From the NCBI RefSeq assembly GCF_023276435.1, contig NZ_JALLPO010000009.1, positions 62,001 to 126,000 of the forward strand: a stretch of 64,000 nt of DNA, written 5' to 3'. The translations under genes were made by a program, and so were the position numbers. Below, piece by piece: positions 29,601-37,548 of the stretch. Below the pieces are notes generated by a model. The model was not told the DNA's origin. It ran no database searches and saw only the letters and a program-made list of their open reading frames with translations. The stretch's first letter is position 1; the number at the start of each line of letters is the position of its first letter. The DNA comes from Sphaerisporangium perillae (GTDB lineage: Bacteria > Actinomycetota > Actinomycetes > Streptosporangiales > Streptosporangiaceae).

Positions 29601-30026
29601 ATGGCCATGCCGACGCGCAGGGAGTCCAGAGGCCTGGTACCGGATCTACTGGACTGGCTGGAGGCGCCCTTCGCGGGAGCCGGCCGGCCGTACTCGGGCG
29701 CCCAGATGGTGCGGTTCGAGGACACCGTCAGGGACGGTCACTACATCGTCCGCGCGGAACTGCCCGGCATCGACCCCACGAAGGACGTCGAGGTCGTCGT
29801 CTCCAATGGCGTGCTGACCATTCGTGGCGAGCGCAAGGAGGAGCGGTCCGAGCCGCACCGCACGGAGTTCAGGTACGGCGAGTTCAGCCGGTCCGTGCCG
29901 CTGCCGCCGAACGCCGGGGAGAAGGACGTCAAGGCCGTCTACCACGACGGGATCCTGGAGGTGGACATCCCGCTGGCGGAGGAGAAGCAGGAGACCAAGC
30001 GCGTGCCGATCGAGAAGACCGGCTGA
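29601..30026 (+). CDS. Hsp20/alpha-crystallin small heat shock protein
   Basis: ATP-independent holdase chaperone. The 141-residue product starts at an ATG with GGGAGG five bases upstream. The alpha-crystallin domain runs from IVRAELPGIDPTKDVEVVVSNGVLTIRGER to the GILEVDIPLAE segment containing the IxI/V-type tail. Like mycobacterial HspX it lies beside a DosR-type regulator gene and has DosR-type boxes upstream, so induction by hypoxia, NO or CO is likely. Confidence 0.93.
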   Translation: MAMPTRRESRGLVPDLLDWLEAPFAGAGRPYSGAQMVRFEDTVRDGHYIVRAELPGIDPTKDVEVVVSNGVLTIRGERKEERSEPHRTEFRYGEFSRSVPLPPNAGEKDVKAVYHDGILEVDIPLAEEKQETKRVPIEKTG

Positions 30027-30098
30027 CGTCAGGCCTCGTCCCGGGCCCGGCCCGCCTTCGCGCGCCGGGCTCTGCGGGCGTCGCGACACGTCCTGACC

Positions 30099-30114
30099 AG
30101 GGACTTTCGTCCCT
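30099..30114 (+). promoter_or_regulatory. DosR/DevR-type palindrome upstream of the response regulator gene
   Basis: AGGGAC-TTTC-GTCCCT is a perfect 6-bp inverted repeat and matches all ten arm positions of the DosR consensus GGGACTTnnGTCCC. It ends 34 bp before the regulator ATG, so the regulator probably controls its own gene. Confidence 0.8.
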
Positions 30115-30148
30115 TCCAGAACGGCGAGCCGGCGGTTACGGTCCCAAT

Positions 30149-30790
30149 ATGATTCGGGTGTTCCTCCTGGACGACCATGAGGTGGTGCGGCGCGGTGTGG
30201 CCGCCCTGCTGTCGTCCGAGGGCGACATGGAGATCGTCGGCGAGGCCGGCACGGCGGAGCAGGCCGTGGCCCGCATCCCCGCGCTGAAGCCGGACGTCGC
30301 GGTGCTGGACGTGCGACTGCCCGACGGCGACGGCGTCGAGGTCTGCCGCGAGGTGCGTTCCAAGACGCCCGGGCTGGCCTGCCTGATGCTCACCTCCTTC
30401 GCCGACGACGACGCCCTGTTCGACGCGGTCATGGCCGGGGCGGCCGGCTACGTGCTCAAGCAGATCCACGGGTCCGACCTGGTCGGCGCCGTGCGCACGG
30501 TGGCGGGCGGCCAGTCGCTGCTCGACCCCGAGACCACCGCCTCGATGCTGCGGCGCCTGCGCGACCAGGCCGACCGGAAGAACCCGCTGGCCGCGCTCAC
30601 CGGCCAGGAGCGCCACATCCTGGAGCTCATCGGCGAGGGCCTGACCAACCGGCAGATCGGCGAGCGGCTCTTCCTGGCGGAGAAGACGGTCAAGAACTAC
30701 GTCTCGAACCTGCTGGCCAAGCTCGACATGCAGCGCCGCACCCAGGCGGCGGCCCTGGCGGCGCAGCTCAAGGCCGACCGCCGCGGCTGA
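30149..30790 (+). CDS. DosR/DevR-like response regulator (NarL/LuxR family)
   Basis: 213 residues: a receiver domain with the acidic pocket D8/D9 and phospho-acceptor D54 in VAVLDVRLPDGDG, then a LuxR-type HTH (LTGQERHILELIGEGLTNRQIG and KTVKNYVSNLLAKLDMQRRTQAA). The VSNLLAKL recognition helix is like that of DosR. It converges with the DosT-like kinase gene 8 bp away. A perfect DosR-type box lies upstream. Confidence 0.93.
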   Translation: MIRVFLLDDHEVVRRGVAALLSSEGDMEIVGEAGTAEQAVARIPALKPDVAVLDVRLPDGDGVEVCREVRSKTPGLACLMLTSFADDDALFDAVMAGAAGYVLKQIHGSDLVGAVRTVAGGQSLLDPETTASMLRRLRDQADRKNPLAALTGQERHILELIGEGLTNRQIGERLFLAEKTVKNYVSNLLAKLDMQRRTQAAALAAQLKADRRG

Positions 30791-30798
30791 GGCGTGCC

Positions 30799-32517
30799 TC
30801 AGGGCCCGGCGGAGGCGCCCTGCCGGGCGAGCGGGACGCGCCAGCACACCCGCGTGCCGCCTTCCTCCCCGGTCCGGACGTCCAGGGACCCGCCGAGCAG
30901 CGCGGCCCGTCCCGCCAGCGTGCGCAGGCCGTGGTGGCCGGCGGGTGAGGGGCCGGCGCCGTTGTCGCGGACGAGGAGGGTCAGCCAGCCGCCGGCGGCC
31001 TCCACCCGCACGTCGGCCCGGGACGCGCGGGCGTGGCGCACCACGTCCGACAGCGTCTGGCGCAGGACGGCCAGCAGCAGCTCGGCCGGCTCCGGCGGCA
31101 CCACGTTGTCGATCGGCCCCTCCATGCGAAGGCCCGGCATGAAGCCGAGGTGCCGCCGCGCCACCGCGACGAGCTCGACGATCCGGCCGCGCAGGCACGG
31201 CGCCGTCACGCCGGGCGGCGTCTGGAGCGCGAAGATGGTCGAGCGGATCCGCCGGATGGTGCCGTCCAGCTCGTCGATGGCGTGCCGGATCCGGGAGGAG
31301 GCCTCCGGCCGGTCGACCAGGCGGACCGCGCCCATCAGCGTCATGGCCACGCCGAACAGCCGCTGGATGACCACGTCGTGCAGGTCCTTGGCGATGCGGT
31401 CGCGGTCCTCCAGCAGGATCAGCCGCTCGGCGTCCTCGCGGGCCTCGGCCAGCTCCAGGGCGAGGGAGGCCTGCCCGGCGAAGGAGTGCAGCATCCGCAC
31501 GTGGGGCCGGTCGAACGGCGCCCGGCCGGGGCGCCTGCCGAGGGACAGCACTCCTCGCACGGCTCCCGCGGCTCCCAGCGGCACCGCCACGGCCGGCCCT
31601 CCGCGCACCCGGTCGCAGGTCACGGCGGTGGTCTCCGTCTCAGCCCGGTCCACCACGACCGGCTCGCCCCCGGTGAACGCCCGTCCGGCCGGTGAGCCGG
31701 CGACCGCGACCTCCACCGGTGTGATCTCCTCTGCGGCCACGCCTTCGGCGACCGTGACGCACAGCCTCGCGCCGTCGGGCGAGGGAAGGAGCACCACCGC
31801 GATGTCGGCGCCGGTCATCTCGCGTGCCCGGCGGGCGACCAGAGTGAGGACCTGCTGGGAGCCGGCCCCCGACAGCAGGGTGGTGGTCACCTCCGAGGAC
31901 GCCTGGAGCCACACCTCGCGCCTGCGGGTCTCCTCGTACATCCTGGCGTTCTCGATGGCGACACCGGCCGCCGTGGCCAGGGTGACGACGACGGCCTCGT
32001 CCTCCTCCTCGAAGTCGCCGCCGCCGCGCTTCTCGGTCAGGTAGATGTTGCCGAAGACCTCGTCGCGCACCCGGATCGGCACGCCGAGGAAGGAGCCCAT
32101 CGGCGGGTGACCAGGCGGGAAGCCGTAGGACTCGGGGTGCTCGGCGATGTGGTGGAGCCGCAGGGGCCGGGGCTCCTTGATCAGCAGCCCGAGCAGGCCG
32201 AGCCCGTGGGGCCAGTGCTCGATCCTGGCGATCTCCTCCTCGGTCAGTCCCACCGGGACGAACTGCACCAGGGTGTTCTCCTGGCCGATCAGGCCGAGGG
32301 CGCCGTAGGTGGCGTCCACCAGGGTGGTGGCGGTCTCCACGATGCGGCGCAGGACGGTCTGCAGGTCCAGGTCGCTGCCGACGGAGACGACCGCGTCCAG
32401 CAGCGCGTGGACGCGGTCGCGGGTGGCGAGCACGGTGTCCAGCCGGACCCGCAGTTCCGCGAGCAGCTCGTCCAGCCGCATCTGCGGCATGAGCGAGTGC
32501 GGTCGGTCATCCGCCAT
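30799..32517 (-). CDS. DosS/DosT-like heme-GAF sensor histidine kinase
   Basis: 572-residue cytoplasmic kinase with two GAF domains, a HisKA_3 dimerisation domain and a HATPase domain. GAF-A contains SYGFPPGHPPMGSFLGVPIRVRDEV; H137 aligns with the proximal heme ligand H149 of M. tuberculosis DosS. The phospho-acceptor is H380 in AKDLHDVVIQRLFG. It should sense O2, NO or CO through heme and phosphorylate the convergent DosR-like regulator. It is the last gene of the run CBS - USP - kinase on the minus strand. Confidence 0.92.
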   Translation of the reverse strand: MADDRPHSLMPQMRLDELLAELRVRLDTVLATRDRVHALLDAVVSVGSDLDLQTVLRRIVETATTLVDATYGALGLIGQENTLVQFVPVGLTEEEIARIEHWPHGLGLLGLLIKEPRPLRLHHIAEHPESYGFPPGHPPMGSFLGVPIRVRDEVFGNIYLTEKRGGGDFEEEDEAVVVTLATAAGVAIENARMYEETRRREVWLQASSEVTTTLLSGAGSQQVLTLVARRAREMTGADIAVVLLPSPDGARLCVTVAEGVAAEEITPVEVAVAGSPAGRAFTGGEPVVVDRAETETTAVTCDRVRGGPAVAVPLGAAGAVRGVLSLGRRPGRAPFDRPHVRMLHSFAGQASLALELAEAREDAERLILLEDRDRIAKDLHDVVIQRLFGVAMTLMGAVRLVDRPEASSRIRHAIDELDGTIRRIRSTIFALQTPPGVTAPCLRGRIVELVAVARRHLGFMPGLRMEGPIDNVVPPEPAELLLAVLRQTLSDVVRHARASRADVRVEAAGGWLTLLVRDNGAGPSPAGHHGLRTLAGRAALLGGSLDVRTGEEGGTRVCWRVPLARQGASAGP

Positions 32518-32565
32518 ACAGGAAGTGTCCCCACCGCACCTCCGCCTCGAATCTGGACGACAGGC

Positions 32566-32578
32566 ATGTTCGGAACAT
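32566..32578 (-). promoter_or_regulatory. Small palindrome upstream of the kinase gene
   Basis: ATGTTCGGAACAT is an inverted repeat with 6-bp arms around one base, next to an AT-rich stretch (TTTATCTATAAAT on the plus strand) in the 65-bp gap between the USP stop and the kinase start. It may mark a separate kinase promoter. Confidence 0.35.
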
Positions 32579-32582
32579 TTAT

Positions 32583-33530
32583 CTATAAATCGGATGGTCC
32601 TTGACCGTTGCCCTGCGGGCCGCGGGCGATCATCTCCGGGTTCCCGGCGCTCGCCGGGCGCCAGGCGTACGGTCCCCGGGGCCGGACCACCGCGACGGGA
32701 CAGCGGGCATGCTGGAGCACGCCGTACCCGACCGAGCCCCGCAGGGCCGGACCGCGCCGCGCGCGCGCGCCGGAACCGACGACCACCAGGTCGGCCTCCC
32801 GCGACGCGTCCGACAGGGCCGGGACCGGATGCCCTCGCACGGCACACCCGTCGATCCGGACGCCGGGATGTCTCTCCTGCCAGACCGCGAGGCTACGCCG
32901 CACCTCCTGGGACACCTCCACCAGCGCCTCGGCCACACCGCCCGCGTGCGCGGTCGCGTAGGGCGCGAACGGCGGCGTCCGCCAGGCGTACAGGACGCGC
33001 ACCCGCGCCCCGCGCAGCCTGGCCTCCTGCACGGCGTACTCCATGGCGGCCTCCGACAGCCGCGATCCGTCGAAGCCGACGACGATCTCGCCGTGCCGGG
33101 TCGGCGGGGAGCGCCGCACCACGACCACCGGCCCCACGGCGTGCCAGGCGACCGACCTGCCGACCGAGCCGAGGACCACCCCGGCGACGCCGCCGAGCCC
33201 CGTGCTGCCGAGGATGAGCTCGTCGGCCTCCTCCGACTCGGTTCGCAGCCTCTCCGAGGCGGAGCCGGTGACCATGGCGGCGCTCACGTCGATGCCGGGC
33301 GCGTAGCTGTGCACCCAGTCGACGGTGGCGGCCAGCACCGCCAGCCAGTACGCCGGCAGCGAGTCCTGCGACCTCGGAGCCGCCTTGAACGGGAAGTCGT
33401 AGGACCACGGCTCGCGCACGTGCACGATCCGCAACCGCGCCCCCCTGCGCATGGCGTCGTCGGCGGCCCACTCCACCGCGGCCGCCGCCGACGGCGAACC
33501 GTCGACCCCGACGACGATCTGTCCGGCCAT
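32583..33530 (-). CDS. Double universal stress protein (two USP domains)
   Basis: 315 residues with two UspA domains. The first begins QIVVGVDGSPSAAAAVEWA and ends with GSTGLGGVAGVVLGSVGRSVAWHAVGPVVVV, the G-x2-G-x9-G(S/T) ATP-binding motif. The second begins EIVVGFDGSRLSEAAMEYA and ends VVVGSGARARRG. Architecture and neighbourhood match M. tuberculosis Rv2623, a DosR-regulon member. GGGGGAGG precedes the ATG at 33530; a longer frame to 33641 is unsupported. Confidence 0.92.
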   Translation of the reverse strand: MAGQIVVGVDGSPSAAAAVEWAADDAMRRGARLRIVHVREPWSYDFPFKAAPRSQDSLPAYWLAVLAATVDWVHSYAPGIDVSAAMVTGSASERLRTESEEADELILGSTGLGGVAGVVLGSVGRSVAWHAVGPVVVVRRSPPTRHGEIVVGFDGSRLSEAAMEYAVQEARLRGARVRVLYAWRTPPFAPYATAHAGGVAEALVEVSQEVRRSLAVWQERHPGVRIDGCAVRGHPVPALSDASREADLVVVGSGARARRGPALRGSVGYGVLQHARCPVAVVRPRGPYAWRPASAGNPEMIARGPQGNGQGPSDL

Positions 33531-33690
33531 GCCGCACCTCCCCCACGCACCCGTCGCTCGCCGCCCCCCGGCCGGGCGGGTGCTCCTTCCACCATCACAC
33601 GGCCCCACGCCGCCCGGCACCCCACCCCGCGGGCCGGGCACGCCGCTTCGCGGGCGCGGGGGAGGTGCGCGAGGTCCGGCGCGGGAGGTG

Positions 33691-34359
33691 TCAGATGTAC
33701 AGCGGTGGCACGGTGATCAGGTCGTCGGTCTCGTAGCCCAACCGGTCGTCGACCTCGATGACGCCATCGATCCCGTGGATGCCCTGGACGACCAGCGCGA
33801 TCTGCGAGCGCCGCGGGACGGTGCCGCCGATCGACACCAGGCCGTGATCGACCACGACCGACAGCGACTCCGGCTCGACGCCGGCCCGGCGGATCGCCTC
33901 CTCGACGTCGGCGCGCACATCGGAGGGCGGCCGGACGAAGATCCTGAGCAGGTCGGACTGGTGGACCGTACCGACGATCTTGCCGGTGACGCCGTCCACG
34001 ACGGGAAGCTGCCTGATCCGGTGCTCGTGCATGATCCGGGCCGCGTCCCTGACGGGCGTCGCCTCGGTGACGGTGATGGCCGGACTGGTCATGACCTGGG
34101 CCGCCGTGCTGCCCGCGGCCTTCGCGCGCTCCCTTCGCCTGCCGAGGCCGCCGAACACGGTCCCGCCGCCCGGCGCGTCGATCTCCTTCAGCAGCAGGTC
34201 GTCCGCGGACACCACCCCTACCGGCCGCCGGTCCGGATCGATCACCGCGACGGCGCCGACCTTGAAGCGGCGCATCGTCTCGACGAGATCTGCGAACGAG
34301 GTGTCCAGCCGTACCGCGATGGCCACCTTGCCCATGACGTCACCGACATTCATGATCAT
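33691..34359 (-). CDS. CBS-pair and BON domain protein (Hrp1-like)
   Basis: 222 residues: a CBS pair (MNVGDVMGKVAIAVRLDTSFADLVETMRRF to VHQSDLLRIFVRP) followed by a BON domain (DVEEAIRRAGVEPESLSVVVDHGLVSIGGTV). CBS proteins of this kind, such as Rv2626c, are strongly DosR-induced in mycobacteria; the ligand here is unknown. GGGGAGG precedes the ATG at 34359. It is first in the CBS - USP - kinase run, and two DosR-type boxes lie 70-105 bp upstream. Confidence 0.9.
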   Translation of the reverse strand: MIMNVGDVMGKVAIAVRLDTSFADLVETMRRFKVGAVAVIDPDRRPVGVVSADDLLLKEIDAPGGGTVFGGLGRRRERAKAAGSTAAQVMTSPAITVTEATPVRDAARIMHEHRIRQLPVVDGVTGKIVGTVHQSDLLRIFVRPPSDVRADVEEAIRRAGVEPESLSVVVDHGLVSIGGTVPRRSQIALVVQGIHGIDGVIEVDDRLGYETDDLITVPPLYI

Positions 34360-34427
34360 GGCTGCCTCCCCTGCCCCCCGGCTCCGGTTCCGATTCCAGC
34401 ATCCCGCTCCTCGCGGCGGGGCCGTCA

Positions 34428-34463
34428 GCGACGAAAGTCCCAGGTGGCGGGGACCTTCGCCTC
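34428..34463 (-). promoter_or_regulatory. Tandem DosR/DevR-type boxes upstream of the CBS-BON gene
   Basis: On the minus strand GGGACTTTCGTCGC (34441-34428) matches 9 of 10 arm positions of GGGAC-N4-GTCCC. On the plus strand GGGACCTTCGCCTC (34450-34463) matches 8 of 10. Centres are 22 bp apart, the same spacing as at hsp20. Confidence 0.7.
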
Positions 34464-34561
34464 GCCGCCCCCGCCGCCCGCCCGCCTCGCCGCCCTCCGT
34501 CCGGCCACCCCCGCCGGGTCCCCTTCTTCGCCGGGCTATCCCTGTCCGGTTCTTCGCCGGG

Positions 34562-35248
34562 CTATCCCTGCCCGGCGCGCACGACGCCGGACTCGTAGGC
34601 GTACCGGACGAGCTGGGCGCGGTCCCGCAGCGCGAGCTTGGCGAGCAGCCGGTTGACGTGGGTGCCGACCGTCGCCTCGCCGATGAACAGCGCCGCCGCC
34701 ATCTCGGCATTGGACAGCCCGCGCGCGATGAGCCTCAGCACGTCCAGCTCACGGGGCGTGAGAACGTCCGCCGGCCGCGCCTTTGCCGCGTACCCGGCGC
34801 CGCCGGTGTCCGGCGCGTTCCCGGTGACCCCGGCGTATCCGGCGATCACCCGGGAGGTCACCGCCGGGTCCAGCAACGCCTCGCCACGCGCCGCCGCGCG
34901 GACGGCGGCGAACAGCTGCTCCGGCGGCGAGACCTTCAGCAGGAACCCGCTCACGCCGGCGGCGAGCGCGGCCCGCAGGTTCTCGTCGGTGTCGAACGTC
35001 GTCAGCATGATCACGCGCGGCGGCGTCGTGCCGGACAGGATGCGCCGGGCGGCGGCGAGCCCGTCCGCGCGCGGCATCGCGATGTCGAGCAGCACCACGT
35101 CCGGCCTGAGCCGCCGTGCCAGCTCGACGGCCTCGTCGCCGTCCCCGGCCTCCCCGACGACCTCCAGGTCGTCCTGGGTGGAAAGGACGAGCCGCAGGCC
35201 CGTGCGTACCATGGCCTGGTCGTCGGCGATCACGACCCGCACGCTCAT
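34562..35248 (-). CDS. NarL/LuxR-family response regulator
   Basis: 228 residues with receiver domain (D9/D10 pocket, phospho-acceptor D55 in VVLLDIAMPRADG) and LuxR HTH (LTPRELDVLRLIARGLSNAEMA and TVGTHVNRLLAKL). Its ATG overlaps the stop of the upstream kinase gene by ATGA, so the two form a coupled two-component operon. A Gly/Ala-rich linker insert (about residues 150-165) separates the domains. Targets are unknown; the divergent membrane protein gene at 36641 is a candidate. Confidence 0.92.
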   Translation of the reverse strand: MSVRVVIADDQAMVRTGLRLVLSTQDDLEVVGEAGDGDEAVELARRLRPDVVLLDIAMPRADGLAAARRILSGTTPPRVIMLTTFDTDENLRAALAAGVSGFLLKVSPPEQLFAAVRAAARGEALLDPAVTSRVIAGYAGVTGNAPDTGGAGYAAKARPADVLTPRELDVLRLIARGLSNAEMAAALFIGEATVGTHVNRLLAKLALRDRAQLVRYAYESGVVRAGQG

Positions 35249-36507
35249 CGCGCCCTCAGCGGCAGCACGGCGCGCACGCGGAACCCCTCGCCCGGGACGG
35301 GCCCGGCCGTGAACGTCCCCCGGAACAGCGCCACCCGCTCCCGCATGCCGATCAGCCCGTGTCCTCCGGGCATCGCGGCCGGCCGGGCGCGGTCCTCCGG
35401 CGGGCCCTCGTCGAGGATCTCCAGCGCCAGCTCGTGCGGGCGGTAGGCGATGGCGACCGTCGCCCTGGTCGGGCCCGCGTGCTTGAGGGTGTTGGTCAGG
35501 GACTCCTGGACGATGCGGTAGGCGGACAGGTCCAGTCCCGCCGGGAGCGGGACGGGGTCGCCCTCGGTGGCGACCGTCACGGTGAGGCCGGACGCCCGCA
35601 TCTGTTCCACCAGGTCCGCGAGGCGGGCGAGGCTCGGCTGCGGGGTGAGCCCGTCGGTGTCGCGGGCGCGCAGCAGCCCGAGCATGCGATGGAGCTCCTC
35701 CACGGCGCCCCGGCCGGTCTCCTCGATGACCGCGAGCGTCTCGCACGCCTTGGGATGCGCCCCCTGGAGCGTCAGCCGCACGCCGCCGGCCTGCATGACC
35801 ATCACGCTGACGCTATGGGCGATGATGTCGTGCAGTTCCAGGGCGATGCGGGCGCGCTCCTGGGCGACGGCCTCGCGGGCGAGCAGCTCGCTCTGGGCGG
35901 CCAGCAGCTCGCTGCGCTCGTCCGCGCGGACAGCGTGCAGGCGGTGGCGCCGCACGGCGACGCCGGCCCCGCCCGCGATGGCGGCCATGACCGCCGCGAC
36001 CGCGTACTCGGCGACCTGGGCGGTCTCCGACATCGCGAGGCCGGTGAGGAAGAAGAGCGCCATCACCACGCTGAGGACGCCTCGGACCGAGCCCAGCGGC
36101 ACCCGCGTGAGCAGGGTGAACAGGAAGAGCAGCTGGGTGTACCACTGCCAGGCGCCCGGAGCCTGGTGGCCGGCGAGAAACGCGATCACGTTCACCGCGG
36201 TGAACACGCTCATCACCCCGAAGGGAACGGACCGCCGCAAAAGGACCAGCACCGCGGTCGCCGCCGCCCCGGCGACCCACAACGCCGGGCTCGGGCGCGC
36301 CGGCAGGCCACTGCCGCCGCTGAGCTCCTCGGCGACCGCGAACGTGCCGAACGCGAGCGCGATCAGGACGTCGACGGCGCCGAGCTGACCGGCGAGCCGC
36401 GACAGGCCCGCACGAGGCGACATGGCCGCGAGCCGGGGAGACCGGGAGGTGGGCGGGCTCGGGACACCGGGGTCGCCGGAGGCGGCGAGCGGGGCGCGGC
36501 GGAACAT
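35245..36507 (-). CDS. Membrane sensor histidine kinase (HisKA_3, NarX/DesK-like)
   Basis: 420 residues from the ATG at 36507. The N-terminal half has five or six membrane helices (about residues 45-185) with no large sensor domain. A coiled segment (RADERSELLAAQSELLAREAVAQ) leads to H226 in ALELHDIIAHSVSVM, and the HATPase domain follows with GHGLIGMRERV. Signal unknown; intramembrane-type sensing of envelope stress is common in this class. It is coupled to the response regulator downstream. Confidence 0.9.
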   Translation of the reverse strand: MFRRAPLAASGDPGVPSPPTSRSPRLAAMSPRAGLSRLAGQLGAVDVLIALAFGTFAVAEELSGGSGLPARPSPALWVAGAAATAVLVLLRRSVPFGVMSVFTAVNVIAFLAGHQAPGAWQWYTQLLFLFTLLTRVPLGSVRGVLSVVMALFFLTGLAMSETAQVAEYAVAAVMAAIAGGAGVAVRRHRLHAVRADERSELLAAQSELLAREAVAQERARIALELHDIIAHSVSVMVMQAGGVRLTLQGAHPKACETLAVIEETGRGAVEELHRMLGLLRARDTDGLTPQPSLARLADLVEQMRASGLTVTVATEGDPVPLPAGLDLSAYRIVQESLTNTLKHAGPTRATVAIAYRPHELALEILDEGPPEDRARPAAMPGGHGLIGMRERVALFRGTFTAGPVPGEGFRVRAVLPLRAR

Positions 36508-36640
36508 GGGCAGAGCGTAAAGGCCGGGGCCGTGAAAGGCATCCCCCCGGCATCCGACTTCGCCTCCCCCGCGCGGCGGATCCCGGTTCAAGGCCTGCCT
36601 TGACGACGGGGAGCAGCGTCCGCTCCTAGCGTTCGGCGCC

Positions 36641-37333
36641 ATGATGACCGACGCGAACTCCTTCCGCCGCCGCGCCGCCGGCGTGGCCCTCATTCTGGCT
36701 CCCGCCCTGCTCCTGCTGTCCATGATCATCGACCCGACCGGCGAGAGCGGCCAGGCCGAGGGCCTGGCCTACGCGGCCCATCCCGGCGCCATGAGCGTGG
36801 CCGCCACGCTGCTCCACTACTGCTGGGTCCTGCTGGTCCCCGGCGTCCTCGGCATGCTGCACCTGGTCAGGCGGCGCGGCGTCGTCCTCGCGCACGTCGC
36901 CGGCGTGCTCTCCGTCCTCGGGCTGGTCAACTTGTCGGGGCTGATGCTGGTGGACTTCTTCGAGTCGGCCGCCTACCTGCGGCTCCCGCCCGAGCAGGCG
37001 GCCGCTTTGATCGACGCGGCCGGGATGCCGGCCGTGATCGCCGGGTGGCAGCTGCCCGGGATGGCGGGCTCGCTGCTCGGGCTGGTCCTCGCCGCCTTCG
37101 CCGTCGTGCGCGCCGGCAAGGCGGGCTGGTGGCTGCCCGCCGGAACGATCACCGGGCTCGCCGGCTTCGTGGCCGGGGCCCAGAGCGCGAACCTCATACC
37201 GGCCCTCGCGGGCCCGGCCGTCCTGGTCGCGACCTTCGGCGCGATGGGCCTGTCGCTGATCCGCATGAGCGACGAGGAGTGGGCCTCCCACCCCGCCGCC
37301 TCGCCCTCCGCCTCCGCGGTCCCGGCGCTCTGA
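36641..37333 (+). CDS. Six-helix integral membrane protein, unknown function
   Basis: 230 residues with about six membrane helices and no charged catalytic motif that I recognise. It is divergent from the preceding kinase-regulator pair (133-bp gap), which makes it a plausible target of that system. The C-terminal tail is Pro/Ser/Ala-rich. Confidence 0.7.
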   Translation: MMTDANSFRRRAAGVALILAPALLLLSMIIDPTGESGQAEGLAYAAHPGAMSVAATLLHYCWVLLVPGVLGMLHLVRRRGVVLAHVAGVLSVLGLVNLSGLMLVDFFESAAYLRLPPEQAAALIDAAGMPAVIAGWQLPGMAGSLLGLVLAAFAVVRAGKAGWWLPAGTITGLAGFVAGAQSANLIPALAGPAVLVATFGAMGLSLIRMSDEEWASHPAASPSASAVPAL

Positions 37334-37336
37334 GTC

Positions 37337-37451
37337 ATGCCGCTCGACGGCATCCGCCGCAAGGATGACGTGGTCCTCCCCGCTTCGACCTTCCCGGCAT
37401 CGACCCCGACTCGATCGAGGTGACCGTCGACCGCGGCGTGCTCACCGCGAC
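37337..37451 (+). pseudogene. Remnant of an Hsp20 gene
   Basis: An ATG opens MPLDGIRRKDDVVLP, and after a shift of frame the DNA encodes FDLPGIDPDSIEVTVDRGVLTA, the conserved N-terminal part of the alpha-crystallin domain of HSP18-type proteins. Homology stops about 40 residues in, and the following DNA reads through to the alcohol dehydrogenase end without further similarity. This is a frameshifted and truncated second small heat-shock gene. Confidence 0.75.
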
Positions 37452-37548
37452 ACCAAGGCGATCCGCGCCTGACCCGGCACACGAGAGACGATGCGGGCCC
37501 GGTGCCGCCCGAGGCGGCGCCGGCCCGCTTCGGCTCCCTCCTCCGCGG

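Noticed and set aside
32518-32545. DosR box upstream of the heme-GAF kinase (GGGGACACTTCCTG)
   Set aside because: Only the left half fits GGGAC; the right half does not match GTCCC.
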